Notes under the pieces: generated by a model | Seen by the model: the letters and a program-made list of their open reading frames with translations, nothing else | Database searches by the model: none | What the model was told of the DNA's origin: nothing | Translations under genes and position numbers: made by a program | Part shown: in pieces, positions 54,359 through 63,723 of the stretch | Position numbering within the stretch: the stretch's first letter is position 1 | How the letters are laid out: each line of letters begins with the position of its first letter | Assembly: GCF_001457695.1 (NCBI RefSeq) | Contig: NZ_LN831025.1 | Coordinates: 310,001 to 374,000 of the forward strand | From: Campylobacter jejuni | GTDB taxonomy: Bacteria > Campylobacterota > Campylobacteria > Campylobacterales > Campylobacteraceae | Direction of reading: 5' to 3' | Length of the DNA: 64,000 nucleotides

Positions 54359-54635
54359 AGATATTAAATCCCTTCATTTCTAGATGATTTTTTGCTTTAG
54401 AGCAAAGAGAAGCCATGCTAAAAAAATATTTGTTATTTATGTTAATTTGCTGTGCTAGATTTTCTAAAAATAAAGCATCTTTCATTAAAAATTTTGTTTT
54501 TCCTGTATACATAAAAAGAATGTTATTTTGATCTTTAGCACAAATATAACTTTTTTTTCTAGTCAACATACTTAAGTCATAGGGCTTTAAATTTAATTTT
54601 AAAGACTTTATTGTTTGTTCTAAAATTTTTATCAT
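54345..54635 (-). CDS. Small protein of unknown function (96 aa)
   Basis: A 96-residue basic protein starting MIKILEQTIKSLKLNLK, with no signal peptide or clear membrane helix. A central YICAKDQNNILFMYTGKTKFLM strand pair and late Cys suggest a small alpha/beta fold. I do not recognise it. Overlaps of 4 bases with the BamB-like gene before it and 14 with coaX after it indicate it is a real, coupled gene. Confidence 0.7.
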   Translation of the reverse strand: MIKILEQTIKSLKLNLKPYDLSMLTRKKSYICAKDQNNILFMYTGKTKFLMKDALFLENLAQQININNKYFFSMASLCSKAKNHLEMKGFNIYVAL

Positions 54636-55630
54636 AACAAATCTAAAATTTTATCTCCGTAGTAAAATTTACCATTCCCCATGAAAGAAATTTTATCAAT
54701 AGCTTCTGAAAGTTTAAATACTTGTGCATTATCTAAATTTAGATTCATTTTGATAAGATAGCCTGTTTTTTCAAAAATATATAAATAATTATTGTATATA
54801 TTACTTTTTACAAAAATAGCAAATTCAAATTTTTTTTCCGCAATTTTTCTTAAGTTATAATCAGTTTTAATAATAGTGCCATCTTTTTCTAGTATAAAAA
54901 TACCATCATCACTAAGTGCAACATCTTTTATGTCAGCATCAAGATAAAGAGTTCTTGCAGGGCTTACAACAATGATTTTTTTAGCTGTTGCTGCTATAAG
55001 TTTATCTCCAATTACACTTAGATGGATTACATTGTTGAAAAAATTTTCTGCTGAAATAACCACATCTTTAATGATTTGAAGATTGTTTCTTGAAAGAATT
55101 AAAATTTTGCCATCTAGCGTTGGATATACGATGATATTGTCTAAAAATATAGGATTAGCGGTACGACTGTCTTGAGCTGGAGCTGAGGTTAGGGTTTGGC
55201 TGAATTTAATACCCAAAGAACGATTTGCAAGAACTATAGTATTGTTTGCAAGTACAAGGGCTAAATCATCTCCATTAGAAGCTACTCCTACAACACTAGC
55301 GTCAAATTGAAAATTATAAATTTCATTATAAGAATTGTCAAAAATTTTTAAATTTCCATTATTATCTGCAGTAAAATATTCCCCATCTTGATAAGCTAGA
55401 AGCATATAATTTTTAGGAAGTTTAAACTTGTCCATAGGGATATTATTTTTTAAGATAGCGGTATTATTGCTAAGTTTTGCAGAAACTAGATTCCAATCAA
55501 CGATTTTACTTTTTAAATTGCTATTATGACTTAAATCTCCATCGGTTTGTTTTGGTTTAAAATATTGTCTTTTGGTGCCACAAGCACATAGAAATATTAA
55601 ACAAAATAGTGTTAAAAATATTTTTTTCAT
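54632..55630 (-). CDS. Lipoprotein with beta-propeller-like repeats (BamB-like)
   Basis: A 332-residue lipoprotein with lipobox LCAC (Cys17). The mature part is made of repeating beta strands with short loops (DGEYFTADNNGNLKIF, NTIVLANRSLGIKFS, DGKILILSRNNLQIIK, DGTIIKTDYNLRKIA), a pattern like the PQQ/WD-type blades of BamB, though the classic tryptophan-docking motif is not obvious. The upstream gene is YfgM-like, and yfgM-bamB is a conserved pair in many Proteobacteria. A role in outer-membrane protein assembly is inferred. Confidence 0.65.
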   Translation of the reverse strand: MKKIFLTLFCLIFLCACGTKRQYFKPKQTDGDLSHNSNLKSKIVDWNLVSAKLSNNTAILKNNIPMDKFKLPKNYMLLAYQDGEYFTADNNGNLKIFDNSYNEIYNFQFDASVVGVASNGDDLALVLANNTIVLANRSLGIKFSQTLTSAPAQDSRTANPIFLDNIIVYPTLDGKILILSRNNLQIIKDVVISAENFFNNVIHLSVIGDKLIAATAKKIIVVSPARTLYLDADIKDVALSDDGIFILEKDGTIIKTDYNLRKIAEKKFEFAIFVKSNIYNNYLYIFEKTGYLIKMNLNLDNAQVFKLSEAIDKISFMGNGKFYYGDKILDLL

Positions 55631-56205
55631 TGTGTAATGCCTTGATAATGTTTGAGATTTTTAGCTATTTGATTTAAACTTGAATTTTCTTTTATCTGAG
55701 AAAGTAAAACATTAGCTTCTTCGATTTTATTTTGCTCTAAAAGTTTGTAAGCTTCTAATAATTTATCATAATTTTTTAAAAATATTGATTTATCTCCTAA
55801 AGATAATGCGACAATATTTTTAAGTAAAGTGTTTGTTTGAGTATTATTATAAATTTGTTTTAGTTCATTTTGGAGAGTTGTATTATTAAAATCATTAATA
55901 TTTTCTTTTAGTAAAAAGATAGTGTAAAGATTAGTATTTTTATTTTTAAGTTGTTCTAAAAGATTTTTATTGCTAGGATCTTGTATTAGATTGGCATAAA
56001 TTTCATTTGCTTCTTTTGTTTTATAATCGTTTATTTTTGAGATTATAAAATTTCCAGCAAACCAAGCAACTAAAATTATCACAACAGCAGATATATAAAA
56101 TTTATACTTGCGTATAAATCTCTCTCCTTTAATAAAATTTTCTATAAATTGTTCTTCTGTGTTAAGTTCATTTTTAACAGCTTTTAAATTATCTTTTAGT
56201 CCCAA
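55627..56205 (-). CDS. YfgM-like single-pass membrane protein with TPR-type tail
   Basis: A 192-residue protein with a short charged cytoplasmic part, one transmembrane helix (about 36-55, YISAVVIILVAWFAGNFII) and a periplasmic helical tail resembling the TPR_21 domain of YfgM, which associates with SecYEG and the periplasmic chaperone network. Start is TTG at 56205, with AAGGAT 5 bases upstream. It overlaps the BamB-like gene by 4 bases. First gene of the coaX run. Confidence 0.65.
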   Translation of the reverse strand: MGLKDNLKAVKNELNTEEQFIENFIKGERFIRKYKFYISAVVIILVAWFAGNFIISKINDYKTKEANEIYANLIQDPSNKNLLEQLKNKNTNLYTIFLLKENINDFNNTTLQNELKQIYNNTQTNTLLKNIVALSLGDKSIFLKNYDKLLEAYKLLEQNKIEEANVLLSQIKENSSLNQIAKNLKHYQGITQ

Positions 56206-56303
56206 AATTTATCCTTGAAAAAATATTTTTATTTTTGTATAGAAAAATTATGGTATTGTATCATATAAATTGCAAAATATCCTAAACAATTTAAAGCTTT
56301 TTA

Positions 56304-56312
56304 TGATATAAT
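56304..56312 (+). promoter_or_regulatory. Predicted extended -10 promoter of the gatC-fur operon
   Basis: TGATATAAT, an extended -10 element, 36 bases before the gatC ATG. It would drive the long downstream run including fur. Confidence 0.6.
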
Positions 56313-56348
56313 TTTCAAAATTTTAACTTTTTTATTAAGGTTTAAGAA

Positions 56349-56633
56349 ATGCAAATAGATGAGAAATTATTAAGCAAGCTTGAAAAATTAAGCGCTTTAC
56401 AAATAACAAAAAACAGAAATGAAACCATTGTACAGTTAAGTGAAATTGTGAATTTTGTTGAAAAATTAAACGAACTTGATCTAGATTCCCAAGAGATTAC
56501 TGTGAGTACTATAAAAGGTGGAGCTCCTTTGAGGATTGATGAGATAAGAAAGAGCAATGTTATTGATGAGGTTTTAGATTGTGCTCCAAAAAAACAAGAA
56601 CATTTTTTTGTTGTTCCTAAAATCATAGAATGA
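56349..56633 (+). CDS. gatC: Aspartyl/glutamyl-tRNA amidotransferase subunit C
   Basis: A 94-residue subunit of GatCAB, which converts Glu-tRNA-Gln and Asp-tRNA-Asn to the amide forms. The N-terminal helix pattern LLSKLEKLSALQITKNR, VNFVEKLNELDLDSQEI, and the end PLRIDEIRKSN and KKQEHFFVVPKIIE are GatC-like. gatA and gatB are not in the window. A 5' leader of about 30 bases precedes the ATG. Confidence 0.93.
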   Translation: MQIDEKLLSKLEKLSALQITKNRNETIVQLSEIVNFVEKLNELDLDSQEITVSTIKGGAPLRIDEIRKSNVIDEVLDCAPKKQEHFFVVPKIIE

Positions 56634-56697
56634 TTAACTTAGCATTTAGTGCTTATTTGTAGAATAAATTTAAAACAAAAATCAGAGAGTGATTGAA

Positions 56698-57261
56698 ATG
56701 AATTTTTATTGGTTTGATGCTTTTATTTTAGGATTTACCTTGCTTTTAGGGCTTAAGGGTATTATCAATGGTTTGATAAAAGAAATTTTTGGACTTTTGG
56801 GTATTATTGGTGGTGTTTTTATTGCTTCAAAATACGCAACTCAAGCAGCTGAATTTATACAAAGTACTTTTTATAAGATAGAAAATCAAAGCTTAGCTGG
56901 ATTTGCTGGATTTTTGGCCATATTAATTATTTTTTGGATAGTTTGTTTATTGGTGGGTAATTTTCTTTCTAAGTTGATTAAATTAAGTGGCCTAGGTTTT
57001 TTAGATCGTATTGGTGGCTTTATATTTGGCGGAGCAAAAATCTTTTTAATTTTTGCAATTTTGGTTTTTTGTGTAGCAAGAATCGATTTTTTAAATGATA
57101 AATTAGATAATTTTGCTAAAAATAGCTATACTTTAAATTTACTTAAAGAAACGGGATCTTTTATTATGAATCAACCTTTAACAGAAAATAGTCTAGATCA
57201 TGCTAGTGAAAAGTTGCAAGATATTGTAAGTGATTTAAACAATACTCAAAAAGGGGAGTGA
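56698..57261 (+). CDS. CvpA-family inner-membrane protein
   Basis: A 187-residue protein with four predicted helices and the CvpA pattern near the start ([38 protein letters not shown] in two recognised parts) and [17 protein letters not shown]. CvpA proteins are needed for colicin V export in E. coli and for envelope tolerance of bile in others. ATG at 56698 is chosen over a GTG 9 bases upstream because the protein then starts directly in the family pattern; the site upstream is weak. fur begins 2 bases after the stop. Confidence 0.82.
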   Translation: MNFYWFDAFILGFTLLLGLKGIINGLIKEIFGLLGIIGGVFIASKYATQAAEFIQSTFYKIENQSLAGFAGFLAILIIFWIVCLLVGNFLSKLIKLSGLGFLDRIGGFIFGGAKIFLIFAILVFCVARIDFLNDKLDNFAKNSYTLNLLKETGSFIMNQPLTENSLDHASEKLQDIVSDLNNTQKGE

Positions 57262-57262
57262 T

Positions 57263-57736
57263 ATGCTGATAGAAAATGTGGAATATGATGTTTTACTTGA
57301 GAGATTTAAAAAAATATTAAGACAAGGCGGACTTAAATATACCAAGCAAAGAGAAGTGCTTTTAAAAACTCTTTATCATAGCGATACTCATTACACACCC
57401 GAAAGTTTATATATCGAAATCAAACAAGCTGAACCTGATTTAAATGTAGGAATTGCAACTGTTTATCGTACTTTAAATTTGCTTGAAGAAGCAGAAATGG
57501 TAACTTCCATTTCTTTTGGTTTAGCAGGTAAAAAATATGAGCTTGCCAATAAACCTCACCATGATCATATGATATGTAAAAATTGCGGAAAAATTATAGA
57601 GTTTGAAAATCCTATTATAGAAAGACAGCAAGCCTTGATTGCAAAAGAACATGGTTTTAAACTTACAAGCCATTTGATGCAGCTTTATGGTGTTTGTGGT
57701 GATTGTAATAATCAAAAAGCAAAGGTAAAAATATAA
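57263..57736 (+). CDS. fur: Ferric uptake regulator Fur
   Basis: A 157-residue metalloregulator. The winged-helix half contains [23 protein letters not shown] and [20 protein letters not shown]. The metal and dimerisation half has [16 protein letters not shown] and CGDC near the C-terminus, the two CxxC zinc sites. It represses iron uptake genes and may act as the controller of the Fur-like box near msrP. It follows the CvpA-like gene by 2 bases and precedes lysS without a gap, so it is made from a mid-operon position. Confidence 0.96.
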   Translation: MLIENVEYDVLLERFKKILRQGGLKYTKQREVLLKTLYHSDTHYTPESLYIEIKQAEPDLNVGIATVYRTLNLLEEAEMVTSISFGLAGKKYELANKPHHDHMICKNCGKIIEFENPIIERQQALIAKEHGFKLTSHLMQLYGVCGDCNNQKAKVKI

Positions 57737-59242
57737 ATGTTTGATAATATTTTAGAGCAGCAAAGAATAGAAAAAGCTAAAGAGTTAAAAAATTTAGGGA
57801 TTAATCCTTATCCTCATTTTTTAGAAAAAGAAATGTCTTTAAAGACTTTTAAGGATAAATTTTCTTATATTTTAGAGCAAGTTGAAAAAAGGGATGAAAG
57901 TATCAATGCTGTTGTTGCAGGACGTTTGAAACTTTTGCGTATAGCAGGAAAATCGATTTTTGCAAACATTGAAGATGAGGATACAAATTTACAAATTTAT
58001 TTTAGTAAAGATAGCGTAGGTGAAGAACTTTATACGATTTTAAAAAAGAATTTAGAGGTGGGTGATATTGTTTTGGTTAAAGGTTTTCCTTTTGTAACTA
58101 AAACAGGTGAGTTTAGTTTGCATGCAAGTGAAATAAAACTTGCTACAAAAGCTATTGTTCCTTTACCTGAAAAATATCATGGATTAACAGATATTGAGCA
58201 AAGATATCGCAAACGTTATGTTGATATGATAATGAATGCCGAAGTTAGAAAAGATTTTTTAGTGCGTTCTAAAGTGGTGAGTTTAATCCGTCATTTTTTT
58301 GAAAATAAAGGCTTTTTAGAAGTAGAAACTCCTATGATGCATCCGATTGCAGGTGGAGCAAACGCTAAGCCTTTTGTAACTTTTCACAATTCTTTAGGCG
58401 TAGAAAGATTTTTAAGAATTGCTCCAGAACTTTATCTTAAAAGACTTATAGTGGGTGGTTTTGAGGCGGTTTTTGAAATCAATCGTTGTTTTAGAAACGA
58501 AGGTATGGATTTAACTCATAATCCCGAATTTACAACTATAGAATTTTATTGGGCCTATCATAATTATAAAGATTTAATGGATTTAACTGAAGAACTTTTT
58601 GCTTTACTTTTGGATAAACTTAATTTAGGAAAAACAATAGAATTTGATGGAAAAATGATAGATTTTTCTAAACCTTTTGAAAGAATAACCTATAAAGACG
58701 CACTTTGTAAGTATGGTGGTTTAGATAGGGATTTAATTGAAGATAAGGAAAAAATTCTTACTAAATTAAAAGTAGATGGTTTTGAAGCGAATGAAAAGCT
58801 TGAACTTGGGCATTTGCAAGCTGAACTTTTTGATAATTATGTGGAAGAAAAATTGATCAATCCTACTTTTGTGATTGATTTTCCTATTTCCATAAGTCCT
58901 TTATCAAGACGTAGCGACGGGGATTCTCAGATTGCTGAGAGATTTGAGTTGTTTATTTGTGGAAGAGAATTGGCAAATGGTTTTAATGAGCTTAATGATC
59001 CTCTTGATCAATGTGAGAGATTTTTAAAACAAATTGAAGCTAAAAATGCAGGCGATGAAGAGGCTTGCGAAATGGATGAAGATTTTGTAAATGCTTTGGG
59101 TTATGGAATGCCTCCAACGGCAGGGCAGGGTATAGGCATAGATAGACTTGTTATGCTTTTGACAAATAAAAAATCTATTCGAGATGTGATATTGTTTCCT
59201 GCAATGCGTCCATTAAAATCAGAACTAAAGGAGAAAGAATGA
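57737..59242 (+). CDS. lysS: Lysyl-tRNA synthetase, class II
   Basis: A 501-residue class IIb synthetase. The N-terminal OB-fold anticodon domain (about 60-150, [22 protein letters not shown]) is followed by motif 1, motif 2 ([20 protein letters not shown]) and motif 3 ([24 protein letters not shown] in two parts). The stop overlaps the glyA start by 4 bases. ATG at 57737 lies directly after the fur stop codon (57734-57736), with AAAGG-type bases inside the fur end. Confidence 0.97.
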   Translation: MFDNILEQQRIEKAKELKNLGINPYPHFLEKEMSLKTFKDKFSYILEQVEKRDESINAVVAGRLKLLRIAGKSIFANIEDEDTNLQIYFSKDSVGEELYTILKKNLEVGDIVLVKGFPFVTKTGEFSLHASEIKLATKAIVPLPEKYHGLTDIEQRYRKRYVDMIMNAEVRKDFLVRSKVVSLIRHFFENKGFLEVETPMMHPIAGGANAKPFVTFHNSLGVERFLRIAPELYLKRLIVGGFEAVFEINRCFRNEGMDLTHNPEFTTIEFYWAYHNYKDLMDLTEELFALLLDKLNLGKTIEFDGKMIDFSKPFERITYKDALCKYGGLDRDLIEDKEKILTKLKVDGFEANEKLELGHLQAELFDNYVEEKLINPTFVIDFPISISPLSRRSDGDSQIAERFELFICGRELANGFNELNDPLDQCERFLKQIEAKNAGDEEACEMDEDFVNALGYGMPPTAGQGIGIDRLVMLLTNKKSIRDVILFPAMRPLKSELKEKE

Positions 59243-60483
59243 GTTTAGAAATGTTTGATAAAGAAATTTTTGATTTAACAAACAAAGAGTTAGAGCGTCA
59301 ATGCGAAGGTCTTGAAATGATAGCGAGTGAAAATTTCACTTTACCTGAAGTAATGGAAGTTATGGGAAGTATCTTGACGAACAAATACGCAGAAGGTTAT
59401 CCGGGTAAAAGATATTATGGTGGTTGTGAATTTGTTGATGAGATTGAAACTCTAGCTATTGAAAGATGTAAAAAACTTTTTAATTGTAAATTTGCTAATG
59501 TTCAGCCTAATTCAGGTTCTCAAGCTAATCAAGGTGTTTATGCGGCTTTGATTAATCCAGGTGATAAAATTTTAGGAATGGATTTAAGTCATGGTGGACA
59601 TTTAACTCATGGTGCAAAAGTAAGTTCTTCGGGTAAAATGTACGAAAGTTGTTTTTACGGCGTAGAACTTGATGGAAGAATTGATTATGAAAAAGTAAGA
59701 GAAATTGCTAAAAAAGAAAAACCAAAACTTATAGTTTGTGGAGCTAGTGCTTATGCAAGAGTGATTGATTTTGCTAAATTTAGAGAAATTGCTAATGAAA
59801 TAGGTGCCTATCTTTTTGCTGATATAGCACATATTGCAGGTCTTGTTGTGGCAGGCGAGCATCCAAGTCCTTTTCCGCACGCTCATGTAGTAAGCTCAAC
59901 TACACATAAAACTTTGCGTGGTCCAAGAGGTGGTATTATTATGACAAATGATGAAGAGCTTGCTAAAAAAATTAATTCTGCGATTTTTCCAGGTATTCAA
60001 GGTGGTCCTTTGATGCATGTAATTGCTGCAAAAGCAGTAGGATTTAAATTTAATCTTAGCGATGAGTGGAAAGTTTATGCAAAACAAGTAAGAACCAATG
60101 CTCAAGTTTTAGCTAATGTTTTAATGGATAGAAAATTTAAACTTGTTAGCGATGGAACGGATAATCACCTTATTTTAATGAGTTTTTTAGATCGTGAATT
60201 TAGTGGAAAAGATGCAGATTTAGCTCTTGGAAATGCAGGTATTACTGCAAATAAAAATACCGTTCCAGGAGAGATTAGAAGTCCTTTTATCACAAGTGGA
60301 TTAAGACTTGGAACTCCAGCTCTTACTGCCAGAGGTTTTAAAGAAAAAGAAATGGAAACTGTGTCAAATTATATTGCAGATATTTTAGATGATATTAATA
60401 ATGAAAAATTACAAGAGAATATTAAACAAGAATTAAAAAAACTTGCAAGTAATTTTATTATTTATGAAAGGGCTATGTTTTGA
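59239..60483 (+). CDS. glyA: Serine hydroxymethyltransferase
   Basis: A 414-residue PLP enzyme that interconverts serine and glycine and loads one-carbon units on tetrahydrofolate. The PLP-lysine segment is [16 protein letters not shown] near residue 222; earlier [33 protein letters not shown] and [11 protein letters not shown] are conserved. AAAGGAG precedes ATG 59239. The stop overlaps the next gene start. Confidence 0.97.
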   Translation: MSLEMFDKEIFDLTNKELERQCEGLEMIASENFTLPEVMEVMGSILTNKYAEGYPGKRYYGGCEFVDEIETLAIERCKKLFNCKFANVQPNSGSQANQGVYAALINPGDKILGMDLSHGGHLTHGAKVSSSGKMYESCFYGVELDGRIDYEKVREIAKKEKPKLIVCGASAYARVIDFAKFREIANEIGAYLFADIAHIAGLVVAGEHPSPFPHAHVVSSTTHKTLRGPRGGIIMTNDEELAKKINSAIFPGIQGGPLMHVIAAKAVGFKFNLSDEWKVYAKQVRTNAQVLANVLMDRKFKLVSDGTDNHLILMSFLDREFSGKDADLALGNAGITANKNTVPGEIRSPFITSGLRLGTPALTARGFKEKEMETVSNYIADILDDINNEKLQENIKQELKKLASNFIIYERAMF

Positions 60484-61025
60484 TTTCACCAATGGATATG
60501 TCGCTAATTAAAATAATTGGCGATCATTATTATATAAGACGTGATAAAATTGTAAATAAAATTACACATAGAGGTCGCTTGTTTTTTGATAAATTTGAAA
60601 GAGTTGATGCTCCTTTAAATTTAAATGTCATGAGAGAACACGCTGCTAAAAAAATTGTTGTCGCTCATGATTTAATAACAAAAGATAATAAAGTAGAAAA
60701 TATTGTCTTTGATTATAATGGTTTTAATGCTGAAAGATTTTATCACCGTGCACAACTTATCTTAAGAGAAGAAGGTTTTATAAATTTCACAGCCTATAAG
60801 ACTAAAACTCCAGGACATTTACATCTTTATATTCACAAAGGACACACGGCGTTAAACGAAGGTTATTCTTTAGCGTCTAAACTTTCAATGATGTTTGCAA
60901 GTAAAATGCCAATAGAATGGAAGGTGTTTCCTAGCATGGATGTACCTAGGGAATTTAATATTTTAATATTGCCTTATGAGGTTTATCAAAAAGAACGAGA
61001 AAGTTCTTGGTCTAAGCATATGTAA
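60480..61025 (+). CDS. DUF1882-type protein of unknown function
   Basis: A 181-residue protein. It is probably soluble, begins near [20 protein letters not shown], and contains [31 protein letters not shown] (seen in parts) and [28 protein letters not shown] recognise it as the epsilonproteobacterial DUF1882 family; no function is known. TTG at 60480 has AAAGGG (60467-60472) at a good distance, so it is preferred to ATG 60492 or 60498, but this is not certain. Overlaps the glyA stop by 4 bases. Confidence 0.75.
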   Translation: MISPMDMSLIKIIGDHYYIRRDKIVNKITHRGRLFFDKFERVDAPLNLNVMREHAAKKIVVAHDLITKDNKVENIVFDYNGFNAERFYHRAQLILREEGFINFTAYKTKTPGHLHLYIHKGHTALNEGYSLASKLSMMFASKMPIEWKVFPSMDVPREFNILILPYEVYQKERESSWSKHM

Positions 61026-61038
61026 GAAAGGACAAATT

Positions 61039-61875
61039 ATGGAAAATCAAAAAAATGAATTTGATGATATTATTTTAGAAAAAAGTAATAAAAGTGAAAA
61101 AGTAAAAAAAATTCTTTTACGAGTTATTGCTTTAGTTATTTTGTTTTTAGCTATCATGATAGTTATGAAGCTTATTAATGGTAGTGGTGATGAAAATACG
61201 CAAAATCAAAGTGTATTGCCAAGTGAACCTATAGCAACTCAAGACAATAACAATGATACTTCTTTTGAAAGTATGCCAATTACAGATAATACTTCAGCAG
61301 AAGATCAGTTTGAGGCATTAAGAAAACAATTTCAAGATGAACAAAATACAACTCAAAATACAACAACCTCTAGTTCAAATAACAATGATACTACAAATTT
61401 TGCTATGCCTGATCAAGAAGTTCCAGCAGAACCAACAGCAACTACTTCAGCAAATACCACTCCACAAGCAAGTACTCCCAAACAAGAAGTAAAACAAACT
61501 GCAAAACCTAAAGAAGAAGCAAAAAAACAAACAGCTGTAAAAAAAGAAAAAGAAAGTGCAAAACAAACCCCTAAAAAAGAACAAAATGCAAATGATTTAT
61601 TTAAAAATGTTGATGCTAAACCTGTGCATCCAAGTGGTTTAGCATCGGGTATTTATGTGCAAATTTTCTCAGTAAGTAATTTGGATCAAAAATCAAAAGA
61701 ACTTGCTTCTGTAAAGCAAAAAGGTTATGATTATAAACTTTATAAAACTACAGTTGGAGGTAAAGAAATTACCAAGGTTTTAATAGGACCATTTGAAAAG
61801 GCAGATATTGCAGCAGAACTTGCTAAAATCCGTAAGGATATTGCAAAAGATGCTTTTTCTTTTACTTTAAAATGA
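61039..61875 (+). CDS. SPOR-domain membrane protein
   Basis: A 278-residue single-pass membrane protein. Short acidic cytoplasmic start, one helix at about 26-44, a long low-complexity linker rich in Thr, Asn, Gln, Lys and Pro (about 55-200), and a C-terminal SPOR domain (GIYVQIFSVSNLDQKSKELAS, KVLIGPFEKADIAAELAKI). SPOR domains bind denuded septal peptidoglycan, so this is FtsN/DedD-like in plan and likely acts at division sites. Start at ATG 61039 behind AAAGGAC; the upstream in-frame TTG adds residues without similarity. aroE starts 4 bases inside its end. Confidence 0.85.
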   Translation: MENQKNEFDDIILEKSNKSEKVKKILLRVIALVILFLAIMIVMKLINGSGDENTQNQSVLPSEPIATQDNNNDTSFESMPITDNTSAEDQFEALRKQFQDEQNTTQNTTTSSSNNNDTTNFAMPDQEVPAEPTATTSANTTPQASTPKQEVKQTAKPKEEAKKQTAVKKEKESAKQTPKKEQNANDLFKNVDAKPVHPSGLASGIYVQIFSVSNLDQKSKELASVKQKGYDYKLYKTTVGGKEITKVLIGPFEKADIAAELAKIRKDIAKDAFSFTLK

Positions 61876-62660
61876 AATTTTTAGCAGTTATAGGCGATCC
61901 TATTTCTCACTCTAAATCGCCTAGAATGCATAATAATGCCATCAAAGCCTTAGGGCTTGATAGCATTTATACACGCTATCATTTAAGAAATGCTAACTGT
62001 TTAAGAGAAGATTTTTTTAAATTAGGACTTAGTGGAGCTAATATTACTTTGCCTTTTAAGGAAAAAGCTTTAGATATTGCTGATGTGAAGGATGATTTTG
62101 CTAGAAATATTGGCTCTGCAAATACTTTATGCTTAAAAGAAGATAAAATTTACGCTTATAATACTGATGCTTTAGGTTTTTTAGAAGCTATTAAGGATTT
62201 TGATAATATAAAAAAAGCTTTGATTTTGGGTGCTGGAGGTACAGCTTTGGCGCTTGCTTATGCATTAAAACAAAAAGGCGTAGAAGTGTATATAGCTAAT
62301 CGTAGTAAAGAAAGATTTAAAGATTTTTTAGCTTATCCAACTTATCTTTATAAAAACTTGCAAGATTTTGACTTTGATTTGGTTATAAATTCAACTTCTG
62401 CTGGATTAAAAGATGAAAATTTACCTTGTGATAGAGAGCTTTTAGATAGAATTTTACCTAAAGCTAAATTTGCTTTTGAGGTAATTTATGGCAGAGAAAC
62501 ACCTTTTTATAGATTGTGTAAAGAGTATCATTTAAAAATTAAAGATGGACTTGATATGCTTTTATGGCAAGGAGTTTTTGCTTTTGAACTTTTTTTTGAA
62601 ATACAAGATAAAAGAGAGATGATAAAAAATGCAATGCAACAGGCATTGATTTTAAAGTAG
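61872..62660 (+). CDS. aroE: Shikimate dehydrogenase (NADP)
   Basis: A 262-residue shikimate pathway enzyme that reduces 3-dehydroshikimate. FLAVIGDPISHSKSPRMHN near the start binds substrate; NITLPFKEKA holds the catalytic Lys; TDALGFLEAI carries the Asp; the Rossmann loop is LILGAGGTALALAY near residue 118; DGLDMLLWQGVFAFELF ends the domain. Last gene of the gatC-aroE run. A weak hairpin follows. Confidence 0.96.
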   Translation: MKFLAVIGDPISHSKSPRMHNNAIKALGLDSIYTRYHLRNANCLREDFFKLGLSGANITLPFKEKALDIADVKDDFARNIGSANTLCLKEDKIYAYNTDALGFLEAIKDFDNIKKALILGAGGTALALAYALKQKGVEVYIANRSKERFKDFLAYPTYLYKNLQDFDFDLVINSTSAGLKDENLPCDRELLDRILPKAKFAFEVIYGRETPFYRLCKEYHLKIKDGLDMLLWQGVFAFELFFEIQDKREMIKNAMQQALILK

Positions 62661-62672
62661 AATGATAGTTAT

Positions 62673-62702
62673 TTTTCTTGTATAAGAAAATCTTATTTTT
62701 TG
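62673..62702 (+). terminator. Possible terminator after aroE
   Basis: TTTTCTT GTAT AAGAAAA (7-bp stem) followed by TCTTATTTTTT, 12 bases after the aroE stop. The T-rich tail fits a terminator; the stem is AT-only so strength is doubtful. Confidence 0.5.
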
Positions 62703-62734
62703 TGTGAGAAAGTTTAATTTTCCCACAAGTTTTA

Positions 62735-63634
62735 TCATTCAAATATTTCTACCCCATCTTGATTTTTACTTTGATTATTTTGATTTGTTGAAGATGGATT
62801 TGTAGGAATATTTTTTGTAGGCGTGTTTTCAATTGTATTATTTTGATTAGAATTTGTTTGAGGTAAGCTTTCTTCAAAGGTAGCATCGCCATCAAAACTA
62901 TTAAAACCACTGTTTGTATTAGGTATAGTTTTGCCTATGTCTGTTGCTTTTGGTAGATTGTTATAAAGTGTATTTAATGTATTTTTATAAAAAGCTAAAA
63001 AACTTTTATCAATTTCAAAAGCAGGTTGCTCTAAACCTTTATTGAGTTGAGTTGGTACGGTGGAGATAGTAGTTTTAAACATATTAACCCCATCATCATT
63101 TTTAATAGGATAGTTAAGCGCAACTAAAGAATCTAGTTTAGTGCTACTTGAAAGATTGGTTGAATTTTGTGGATTGTGTGCATCTATAAAATCTATTTTA
63201 CCTTTAAAATTTATACCTAAATTGGATTTTACATAATCTCCACTCATAAAATTGCTTGTTTTTTGTGCATTTTTTTCTTCCGTATAAATACTGATTGAAC
63301 TTTTAAGAGTGTAGTCTGGATTAGTAGTAACTATTTTATAGCCTTTTAGTTGAGCGATGGTTTTGATCTGCTCTTCTAAATTTTGTTTTAAAAGATCAAT
63401 TTCTTTTTCTATGCGAATTTTAAGCACTGAATTTTCAAAATAATCAGAATAATTGTTATTTTGTTCTATATTAATAGGCTCAAGAGCAATGCTTACTCCA
63501 GAATCAATAGGTTCAACCTTTGTTGGAACTTGGGGTTTAAAATTTGGCATAGAAACATTGACAAAATTACTACTTGTGCCTCCACAAGCTGCTAAAATTA
63601 ACATACTACTAGCAAGTAAAATATATTTTTTCAT
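62735..63634 (-). CDS. Lipoprotein of unknown function
   Basis: A 299-residue lipoprotein (lipobox LAAC, Cys17). Residues 60 to about 210 contain IRIEKEIDLLKQNLEEQIKTIAQLKGYKIV, a helical segment faintly like the HpaA/NLBH lipoproteins of Helicobacter, then beta-rich sequence. The last 70 residues are a Ser/Asn/Gln/Thr/Pro-rich low-complexity tail. It is transcribed away from lgt with an 89-base divergent gap. The similarity to HpaA is a guess and needs a search. Confidence 0.75.
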   Translation of the reverse strand: MKKYILLASSMLILAACGGTSSNFVNVSMPNFKPQVPTKVEPIDSGVSIALEPINIEQNNNYSDYFENSVLKIRIEKEIDLLKQNLEEQIKTIAQLKGYKIVTTNPDYTLKSSISIYTEEKNAQKTSNFMSGDYVKSNLGINFKGKIDFIDAHNPQNSTNLSSSTKLDSLVALNYPIKNDDGVNMFKTTISTVPTQLNKGLEQPAFEIDKSFLAFYKNTLNTLYNNLPKATDIGKTIPNTNSGFNSFDGDATFEESLPQTNSNQNNTIENTPTKNIPTNPSSTNQNNQSKNQDGVEIFE

Positions 63635-63687
63635 TTTTTACCTTTATTTAATGTGTTTGTGTTAATTATAGCAAGTTAAAGTTTTTT

Positions 63688-63696
63688 TGTTATATT
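63688..63696 (+). promoter_or_regulatory. Predicted extended -10 promoter of lgt
   Basis: TGTTATATT, 28 bases before the lgt ATG, matching the extended -10 pattern. Confidence 0.5.
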
Positions 63697-63723
63697 TTTA
63701 TAAAAGAAAATTAGGAAAGATAT

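Noticed and set aside
62661-62734. Small gene between aroE and the lipoprotein gene
   Set aside because: 74 bases only, no start with ribosome site, and it contains a terminator-like hairpin.
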